From contig JASVEC010000251.1 of NCBI GenBank assembly GCA_030770535.1, positions 1 to 25,395 on the forward strand: DNA of 25,395 nucleotides, given 5' to 3'. Below, in pieces: positions 17,748 to 25,395 of the stretch. The DNA is from Batkoa obscura (lineage: Eukaryota; Entomophthoromycota; Entomophthoromycetes; Entomophthorales; Batkoaceae). The position numbers and the translations under genes were made by a program. The notes below the pieces were generated by a model that was given only the letters and a program-made list of their open reading frames with translations, did no database searches and was not told where the DNA came from. Within the stretch, counting starts at the first letter, position 1. Each line of letters starts with the position of its first letter.

Positions 17748-20052
17748 TTAATCTAATTTAATTAAACATTGTTGATTAAATTTAATTTTCCTCTTAAATA
17801 ATATTTCAGGAAAATAAAATGCTCTTCGCCAAGAAGGAAGAGAGGACTTGTCTAATATAAATTCACAATGAAGTATTTGATTTTGATTATAATTTATAGT
17901 ATAATTATTACTATCTGAAATAGAATAATTAACTTCATTATTATTTTGAACATTATCAAAAGATAAACTAGCAATTATAAAATTACATTTAGTAATTGGA
18001 ATCTAGAAATGTCAATTATATTAGTATTTATATATAAAAATGGATTCAATAAATAAATAAACTTACAAATCGATCTTTAATTAATTGATTTTTATTATTA
18101 TTATTATTTAAAATTATTGATGTTGATTGATACCAATATTTTGAATTCTTTAAATAAGGTTGTGGTAATAAACCATTAAAATTTTGATGAATGAATTTTA
18201 GTTGAACATTTGATTGAAGAAAGTATGTAGATGGATATTTATACCATTCATCTCCTAAGCATAAAATAACTTCATTACTATTGTTATTATTATTATTATT
18301 ATTATTAAATTGATTAATATTTTTATATAATTTAATATCTCCATAGTAATACTTAAATTGACCATAACTTCGACTAAAACTTAATATAATATAAATTAAA
18401 AACATAATATAAATACTCCATTTATATAATTTGATTAGTCCTTGTTGAACAATCTATAAAAAATAAAAAACATTATTATAGAATAACAATAATAATAATA
18501 ATAAATCACCTTATTATTCTTAATGAAATCAATATCAATAATCTGAATTATTATAGATTTATAATAAATTAAAGTTATTGCTGCATTAACTAAAATAATT
18601 GGATAAATGGGATATAAAAATCGTTCTTCTTTATGAGGTTGAAAAGAAAAGATCAATAACCACCAATAAAATGGTATTAACTTGAAAACTATTTTTAAAT
18701 TAATATTCTTTTGTATTATCATTGATAATAACTAAATAAAGTAAAATAAGTTATAAATTAATTAGTATATTATTATTATTATTAAAAACTTACTCCAATA
18801 AATAAACTCATTATAGCCAATACAAAACCAATATTAAAATTTAATATACCATTAATTAAATAATAATACCATTCTTCAACTCCAAAAATATCCGGCCCAG
18901 CTTCTTTATTAGCTGCTAATACATTATAAAATACAATATTAAATGGTACGATTATTAATTTTTGATAAAAATAACTATCAACTAATAATAAGGGAATCTA
19001 TAATAAAATAAATAAATTACATTATTATATTTATAAAAATATAATAAAAATTAACGAACTTACCCCAACCGCCAAAGTAATCCTCACACTATATTTAACA
19101 ACTTTAAATATACCATTCACAATGTCATAATTATTCTGAATCAACAACCATTCCAAGACATAAGGGATACCAATAGCAGCTGAAAACGGCCAACCCCACA
19201 AAGCACCAACAGCTAATAATATTAAATTTATTATCAATTTATTATTAGATTGATATTGATTGAAACTAAAACTAAAATATAAAGTAGTAGTTAACATAGC
19301 AAAAGTAGAGGGTAAAAAGGCTATTTAATGAGTGAGGAGAGGAAAGGGAGGGAAAAAAGAGAGAAATAATTAATATTTTTTTTTAAAAGAAAGTTAATAA
19401 ATAAATAAAATTACCTATCGCCCCATGTTGCATACCTGAATTAAATATTAAGAATAAATACACATAATTAGATAATTCAATAGAATGATATAGTTTTATA
19501 TTATGAATTAAAAAGATTTCACAACAAGATGATAATATAGCAAAAATGGACTTTAAAAAGTAAAATAATAATATCTAATTTGAATTAATAAAAACCTCAA
19601 TTAAAAAAAACTTTTATATAAAAAACAATTTAATTAATTAAATCAATAATCTTTACCTTATTCTTTGTAAATAATTGAATCATTCTCAATGGTATATAAT
19701 GTAATAATAAATAAGCATATGATCTTAATCCATATTCTGGTGAATATTCCCATGTTTGAAGACCTGAATTGAATTGTAAGAAATGTAATGGTTCCCAATA
19801 ATTATAAACTTCATCACAATCTTGTATTGTGGAATAAAATACAGAAGTAACTCTAACAAATAACAATATTAAGAATAAAGGTAGTAATGATATTGGAGTT
19901 GAAAATAGAGTGTTGAGATTGAAAGAATGATTGAGTTTTGAGGGATTTTGTGTTGTAGTTGATAGGACATTAAGTTTTTTTTTACGAATAGACATTGAAT
20001 ATTTTGAAAAAAAGGGAACAAAAAAATATGATGATCCCAACTTCAAAATCAA
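17748..20052 (-). CDS. ALG9: Alpha-1,2-mannosyltransferase ALG9
   Basis: Seven exons, in transcription order 20052-19657, 19574-19415, 19320-19064, 18997-18794, 18731-18510, 18453-18067, 18002-17748; 1881 nt, 626 aa, all phases consistent. The enzyme adds mannose from dolichyl-phosphate mannose to the lipid-linked N-glycan precursor in the ER lumen (GT-C fold, GT22 family). Marks: the lumenal acidic motif 'QDCDEVYNYWEP' (77-88) followed by 'TWEYSPEYGLRSYAYL', 'GWPFSAAIGIP' in exon 3, 'GPDIFGVEEWYYYLINGILNF' region in exon 4 (split: GPDIFG, EEWYYYLINGILNF), 'QPHKEERFLYPIYP' (370-383), 'DEWYKYPSTYFL' and a last 'WRRAFYFPE' as in yeast and human ALG9. Many hydrophobic segments fit a multi-pass protein. 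A run of nine Asn (463-471) lies in a normally short linker. The donor after exon 5 is GTGA, unlike the usual GTAA. A second in-frame ATG at codon 20 could be the true start, since the first 19 residues are not conserved. Confidence 0.95.
18280..18310 (-). repeat. Trinucleotide repeat coding for poly-Asn in ALG9
   Basis: An ATT/AAT run within exon 6 of ALG9 encodes nine consecutive Asn. Similar but non-coding AAT runs occur in the neighbouring intron and at 18484-18505, 18766-18783 and about 24165-24205, so this is slippage typical of the genome. Confidence 0.8.
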
Positions 20053-20115
20053 ACAAAATTTGCAAAAAAAATCCTAATTTTTTTATATTTTTTAATAACT
20101 TTTAAAACTCAATTT
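20053..20115. promoter_or_regulatory. Short divergent promoter, ALG9 and CENP-L gene
   Basis: Only 63 bases separate the two start codons, nearly all A and T (T-runs, TTTTTTATATTTTTT). Promoter and both 5' leaders must overlap this gap or the start of the neighbouring gene. If ALG9 starts at its second ATG the gap is 120 bases. Confidence 0.6.
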
Positions 20116-21640
20116 ATGGAATTCTTATTTAATAAAACATATAATCTATATCGAAGTTCACCATTAACTTGTTATTTCACCAATGAATTAGAGACAATAT
20201 TCACTGCGTCTAATAAGCATCGATTAGAATCTACAATAGAATCTTTTATTCAATCAAAATTAGAAACTACTATTCCGGTATTTCAAACTTATCTCACTTT
20301 AGAGTTACCTTGTTTACAAACCAGTCTATTTAATAGTGTAAATCTAAGTACAGAACAATTATATGATGGTAGTATTCGACTTGAAGAAATTAAAACATGG
20401 TCCAAAAGCTATAGTAATGAACAAGGTAAAATTTTTTTAAATATTTTTGTTTGATTATTTAATCAATATAATATAATGGTTATCTATCATCAAATAAATT
20501 TACTTTGAGTAACAATAGAATTAAGAATCATTAAGTTTTATTATTATTTTTTAGATAAATATCTCCTCCTTTGTGGTTATGATCTACTATTTAAACCCAA
20601 TAAATTAATCTTAGAAGCAAATAACAATGCCCAACAACAAGTGAATACCACATCTAATTTATTCTCAAGTATTTATGAAACTAGTAATAAATCAGGAATT
20701 AAAGAAGATACAAATAATGAAAAAGAGATGAAAGTTAATATTGTTGTTGTTACTCGATTAACTAAATGTAAGTTATTTTTATTATTTTTATTATTTTTAT
20801 TATTTTTATTTTTATTATTTTTATTTTTATCATTTTTATTTTATTTTACTAATTTCATTAAATCTTCTCTTAATTTTAGCCCAACCTCTTCCTCAATATC
20901 ATCTCGTCCTAAGCAAAGGTAATACCCACCTTCAATCATTATGTCTTCGGCATCTTGAATCCTCAAACCTTTGTAGAATCCACCAATTTTCTCTCGCACC
21001 TTATCAATTAAATCAAGTGATTCAATTAGTTATGGAAGTTGTATTAAAAGATTTCAATCATTACAATCGAGATAAGAAGCTTCTACCTGCCGAATTTAAG
21101 TTTGAATTTCCAAACAAGTATTTTAATGAAGGAGAAGGAAAGCAAGGGATTAATTTTGTATCACTGAGTATTCCATGGTTGGATTTATCTACCATTTGGA
21201 GACAAATGTAAGATATTTTTAGAATTTTTGAAACAAAAGTTTATTTAATTAACTATATTTAATTGAAATTAATTCATTTTAATTTTTAATTTTTAGATAT
21301 TATGAAATTCCAACTTATAAAAAAGAGCCTAAATTAATAAGTCTTGAGTTATTAGAAAGGATAAATTGTCATTTTAAAACTTGTATTGGAATTTATTTAA
21401 ATGATTTAATTATTAATCGTTTTGCTTCCCCTTGTTTTATTATTCAAGCAGTAGGGAAAATTAAGGTAATTTTAAAATTAATATAATCTATAAGGATATT
21501 GAAATATTAATATTAATATTTTTTATTTGTGTTATAATATAGTTAACTAACTTTAACCTTTTTATATTTAGTTCCTTCCTACCTTCCCTATAAAAGTTTA
21601 TATTCAATTATTATCATTATTATGTTTATTATCAACATAA
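20116..21640 (+). CDS. Centromere protein L homologue (Iml3/Fta1 type)
   Basis: Five exons: 20116-20425, 20555-20767, 20880-21207, 21297-21465, 21572-21640; 1089 nt, 362 aa (human CENP-L is 344), phases consistent. CENP-L pairs with CENP-N (Chl4/Mis15 in yeasts) in the constitutive centromere-associated network at the inner kinetochore. Similarity to human CENP-L runs the length of the protein: 'NKTYNLYRSSPLTCYF' near the start matches 'HKQWTLYSLTPLYKF'; 'VNIVVVTRL' at the end of exon 2 matches 'FLVQIVSKSQL'; 'FEFPNKY..GINFVSLSIPWLDLSTIW' region in exon 3 matches 'FLWSVPCSPQSLDISF...LW'; 'RINCHFKTCIGIYLNDL' matches 'CLYSHFHRHFKIHLSAT'; the C-terminal 'VGKIKFLPTF' then hydrophobic helix matches 'DGKIKILCHKYLIGVLAYL'. 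Introns are 129, 112, 89 and 106 nt, longer than those of the neighbours. The gene is convergent with HGD. Compared from memory, so the family call is strong but not computed. Confidence 0.85.
20768..20879 (+). repeat. TTATTT-type microsatellite within CENP-L intron 2
   Basis: The intron is dominated by TTATTTTTATT repeats. Read through, it gives a false Leu/Phe-rich segment; the GTAAGT donor and TTTTAG acceptor show it is spliced out. Confidence 0.8.
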
Positions 21641-21741
21641 AAAAAGTTAATTCAATTTATTCATCTATCAAAATAATTAAAGTTATAAAAAAATATTTTA
21701 TTTAATAAAAGTTAAACCCAACGCTCATCTTACTTTCCTAT

Positions 21742-23438
21742 TTAAATTTGATTTGGCGTAAATACTTTTTGAATCCCTAACCAAGCTTTATAATAATTAT
21801 CATCTAAAACTTGACTTTGTTCAACACCCCATTTAGTAGTACGTAACATATAACTGGATTCGAACATAAATGCTTGAGTATTATTAGGCATACGTACAGC
21901 TTCTAATTTAGCTTGAGTAGCTTTTTCAAACGTAGTAGCATCAGGTCCATGACCGGTAAGGCAATTATGTAAACTAAATTAAAAAAATAGAAGTTATGAT
22001 TAATTAATCTATTATTATAAGGAATCATTAATAAGATAAAATAAATTACCTTGCACCACCTGGACTGAAACCATCAGCTTTAGCATCATATTCTCCTTTA
22101 ATTAAACCCATAAATTCACTCATCACATTACGATGGAAAAAGGGAGGACGGAAAGTATCTTCAGCTACCATCCAACGTGGCGGAAAGATAACAAAATCAG
22201 CTATGGCGGTTCCTGGGGATTCCGATTTACAGGTTAATACTGTGAAAATGGATGGATCCTAAAGGTAAAATATTAATTATATTAGTTGATTATGAATGAG
22301 ATAGGACTATCTTACTGGATGATCAAAACTAACAGTATTAATTGTATTAAAGTTAGCTAAATTATATTTATAAGGGGCATAATTTCCATGCCATGCTACT
22401 ACATCAAAGGGGGAATGATCCTAAATTAAAATAAAAATCAATCTTTAATTCCTTTTTATATTGTTATTATTTACTTGTTCGCATTTAAATAAAGTCCCCT
22501 GGAATTTATTAAAAACTTCCCATTTTTCATCGAGATCTTCATAATGGGCAACTGGAGTTTCAAAATCCCTTGGATTAGCTAATCCATTGGCACCTAATTA
22601 TTATAATTAAATTAAATTCTTTTTATTATAATACCAAATTAAAGTTACCAATTGGACCAAGGTCGGGTAATTCATAATGACGTCCATAAACTTCACAAAT
22701 ATAACCACGACTAATTTAAAGATAAATAAAAACTTAATCAATTATAATATATTTACCTTGGGCCATCAGGAAGAATGACCTTAAATTTAATACCTCTTTG
22801 AATGACACAAATTTCATTGCTATTAACCAACATTTTACCAAATTCAGTTTGAATGTCTAAAGAACCGTGTTGGGGAACAATTAACATATCACCATCAGCG
22901 GAATAAAATGCTTTATTTTTCATATCTTTATTACAAAGATAAACATGAATAGCTAAACCATCTCTAATTACTGGATCGCCAGCACCACAGACTGTATGCA
23001 ATCCATCAATAAAATCTAATTCTTCATTTTCAGGTATAATAAATGGTTTCCATCTTAATTGATTAGGAGTAATATGTAACTTGGATTCATCTGAAAAAGT
23101 ACCGACTAATTTTTTGTCTTCTACTTTAACAAAGGGTTTATGGACAGCAGAAGGTTTGATACGATATAACCAACTAATAAAGACAAAAGAATTAATTTTC
23201 TAGTATTTAAAAAATGAAATGGTTTTTTTATTTTTAACATTTAAAATTGAAATTCTTGATTTTACCTTCTTTGATTTCCAGCTCTATCTACAGTAAATGC
23301 AGTACCTGATAATTGTTCAGCATATAAATTATAAGGGCAATTTTGTGGACTATTTTTTCCTTTAGGTAAAGCATCGGGTAATGCTTCACTTACAAAATGG
23401 TTACCAAAACCGGGTTGATATTTATAATTGTCACTCAT
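21742..23438 (-). CDS. HGD: Homogentisate 1,2-dioxygenase
   Basis: Seven exons, in transcription order 23438-23266, 23173-22757, 22710-22649, 22593-22475, 22420-22316, 22258-22050, 21973-21742; 1317 nt, 438 aa (human 445), phases consistent. The cytosolic Fe(II) enzyme opens the ring of homogentisate to maleylacetoacetate in tyrosine and phenylalanine breakdown. Residues expected for catalysis are present: His291 (FDHPDPSIF), iron ligands His334 and Glu340 ([12 protein letters not shown]) and His370 (LTGHGPDA). Other family marks: '[16 protein letters not shown]' near the start, '[16 protein letters not shown]', '[11 protein letters not shown]', 'NEICVIQRG', '[14 protein letters not shown]', 'FVIFPPRW'. 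'AFYSADGD' and 'GASLHN' resemble ascomycete HmgA more than animal HGD. Introns are 46-92 nt. No other pathway gene is adjacent. A TATA box lies about 50 bases upstream. The first ATG begins the conserved N-terminus. Confidence 0.97.
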
Positions 23439-23489
23439 CTTTATTTTTTTGAAAATGGATTTTTTCGTATGTGATGTACTAAACTTGTC

Positions 23490-23497
23490 TTTTTATA
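23490..23497 (-). promoter_or_regulatory. TATA-box candidate of HGD
   Basis: GGGTATAAAAAGAC on the minus strand lies about 52 bases before the HGD start codon, within a locally less AT-only stretch, at the same distance as the TATA box of the gene at 5765. Confidence 0.5.
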
Positions 23498-24920
23498 CCC
23501 ACTTTTTATCTTAGTTTGACGTAAATTGAGATTTCAACCAATCAATTAAAAGAGCCTGAGAATTTGTTCAAATACATTAGATTTTTAGAATTTTTTTGAT
23601 TTTTCAATGGAATTTTGGAAATTTAAGAATACCTGTTTTTTTCTCCCTGACTTAAATTCTAGTAAAACTTTAGTTAATTTTAAAAAGTCCGGGACTTTAA
23701 TGATAATATTAATATTAATATTATAACCATGTTATAATAAGATAAAATACAGTGAATTCATACATATATAAAGGATAATAATAGTAAAGAATATATTATA
23801 TAATAAAATAGTAATTTTTTAAGCTTTATTTTAAATCTATATTAACTAATAAGATAATCCTTAATTTCAGTTTTTCAATTTTTTGATTTTTGATTTGAAA
23901 ACTACTAATCAAGTGACTACAATTTTGAATAAAACTAAACCAATAAGTTAATTTTATTAATAGTTAAATTGCAGTTGAGTATCTAATTAAAAGAAAGTAC
24001 ATTAAGTGAGATATGTAATAAATAATAAATAATAATTGTATTATAATTGTTATTTTAGCCTTATTCTGATTATTTTTATGATATATACTATCATAGATAA
24101 AGAAATGAATAATAGATAAAAATAAACATGTTGATTTTGTATTGTATATGAAATGATAATAAATAAATAACAACAATAATAATAATGGCAATAATAATAA
24201 TAGTCAGGGCTGACATTGTTATTACTGTTTTTGTCATTATCATTATTAGCCATATACCGATACATTTAAAATTTGTAAAGAGTGTAAAAGGATTCTGGAA
24301 TAATATATGTTGAAATAGATGCATATATAAATTTTACAATGATGATTACAAATAATCTTAGAAATCAATAATTTATTATTGTTGTTATTCGTTTATCTAT
24401 GTTTAGATGTTTAAAGAACTCGGTTTTATTATTGTCTAATTTGGATGCTACATTCATCATCTTTTACTCTATTATTAATATATTGTAATCATACTTGTAA
24501 AATTGTTTATAAAAAAAGAGATTTATTTAAATTATACTTTATGTGCTTTAGTTCTTATAACTTGAAGTAATTCTATTAATATACTGTATGATAACTGATA
24601 CATAATGAATCTTAGTATATAAACATTGTATTTTTATATCGCTACATTATAACTTTTAATATTGTTAAATCCTATCAATACTCACATACTTTTTCTAAAT
24701 ATGGTTTAAATTTTTTTACTTTAAGCATTAAAGCCAAAAAAATTAATAAAAATACACTAATTAAGTTTTTTAGTATATTTTTAATTTTTTAATATAAATA
24801 ACTATTTTTTAAAACATGAAAATAGATTTACTACAATATATAAATACTTTTAAAAAGTCCCTTAAGTATAATTTTAATATGTATTTAGTTTAGTTTAATT
24901 ATTTTATTTAAGCTTTTTTA

Positions 24921-25020
24921 GTTATGTTTTTTTGGTTTTATCACTTTTTCTATTTTTTGAGTGCTATTCAAGTGGAAAGATTGTTAGTGAAATTATCAAA
25001 TAAAAAAATACATCCCCATA
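24921..25020 (-). mobile_element. Foldback MITE copy, left end truncated
   Basis: Starts at TATGTTTTTTTGGTTTTATC without the GGGGA of the terminus, carries CTATTCAAGTGGAAAGATTG and ends in the intact ATACATCCCCATA. It is the only copy right of the conserved gene block. Confidence 0.85.
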
Positions 25021-25395
25021 TGCTTTAATTTTATTATAATTTTTCAACTTTTTGAACTATTTTTAAATTTTTTGATAGTTCTTTTAGCTTTTTATTTTTA
25101 AAGTCAAAAGGTTTAATAAATTTTAAATAACGTTTTGTTTTTTTATTATAAATAATATTATATATATATCTTTTGCTAATTATATGACCTATTCATTTTA
25201 ATTTTTGTAACAATAATTTAGAAATTTCTTTAAAAAAAACTTTATATTATTTACAATTTTAAGTTCTGCTATAATATAATTTATCTATTTACTTTTAATT
25301 ATTATTATATTTAAAATAAATGAATATAATACATGTTATAATTTTATTATCTTATTAATATCTAATATTCTGTATACTGTGAAATATCGCTTTGT

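Larger units (their letters stand above)
23439..25395. other. Intergenic region to the window end
   Basis: No gene was seen. AAT/ATT microsatellites at about 24010-24250 create overlapping false frames rich in Ile, Asn and Tyr. One MITE copy lies at about 24921-25020. The rest is uniform AT-rich sequence. Confidence 0.65.

Noticed and set aside
20641-20922. Frame with a Leu/Phe-rich hydrophobic tail that looks like a membrane segment
   Set aside because: The hydrophobic part is intron 2 of the CENP-L gene, bounded by GTAAGT and TTTTAG; splicing restores similarity to CENP-L.
23964-24324. Three overlapping minus-strand frames with Ile/Tyr-rich, membrane-like sequence
   Set aside because: They are three readings of the same ATT/AAT microsatellite region.
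1-25395. tRNA, rRNA and CRISPR arrays
   Set aside because: No B-box-like GGTTCGA with a fitting partner, no rRNA-like segment and no regular spaced repeats were seen by eye.

Overview
This window is a strongly AT-rich stretch of eukaryotic nuclear DNA, most likely fungal. The evidence is short spliceosomal introns (46-129 nt, mostly GTAA...TAG), a homogentisate dioxygenase that reads like fungal homologues, a small protein resembling the fungal tubby-like/DUF6593 group, and asparagine tracts encoded by AAT runs. The exact lineage cannot be fixed from the sequence. Coding regions are also AT-rich, so the bias is genome-wide.

Right part (about 17.7-23.5 kb): three compact, intact, intron-bearing conserved genes. 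ALG9 (minus strand, 7 exons, 626 aa) is the ER alpha-1,2-mannosyltransferase of N-glycan precursor assembly. It is divergent, over a 63-bp gap, from a CENP-L/Iml3/Fta1-type inner-kinetochore gene (plus strand, 5 exons, 362 aa). That gene converges on homogentisate 1,2-dioxygenase (minus strand, 7 exons, 438 aa), a tyrosine/phenylalanine catabolism enzyme with its active-site residues in place. All exon joins were checked for reading-frame phase.

Left and middle part (about 4.2-17.7 kb): a one-direction array of at least eight members of a small secreted, four-cysteine protein family that I do not recognise. Three look intact (5765-6373, 15566-16036, 17189-17674) and five are decayed (near 4.2, 9.3, 10.2, 11.4 and 16.3 kb). 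The intact members are intronless, start with a signal peptide, keep a nearly fixed Cys spacing (31-32, 18-24, 65-66 residues), share a glycine/FKG core and end in Phe at the stop codon. One carries an added Pro/Ala-rich acidic linker. Copies share upstream blocks, so whole gene-plus-promoter units were duplicated. A 201-aa tubby-like protein gene (minus strand, 12915-13520) sits between members.

Mobile DNA: about ten copies of a foldback MITE of roughly 100 bp (ends TGGGGATGT...ACATCCCCA, probable TA target duplication) pepper the window, and one sits inside a decayed family member. A single piggyBac-like MITE (TTAA-flanked, ends CCCTT) lies upstream of another decayed member. The first 4.2 kb and the last 2 kb hold no convincing gene. 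No rRNA, tRNA, CRISPR array or bacterial operon signal was seen. The main novelty candidate is the secreted-protein array with its birth-and-death history and MITE load.
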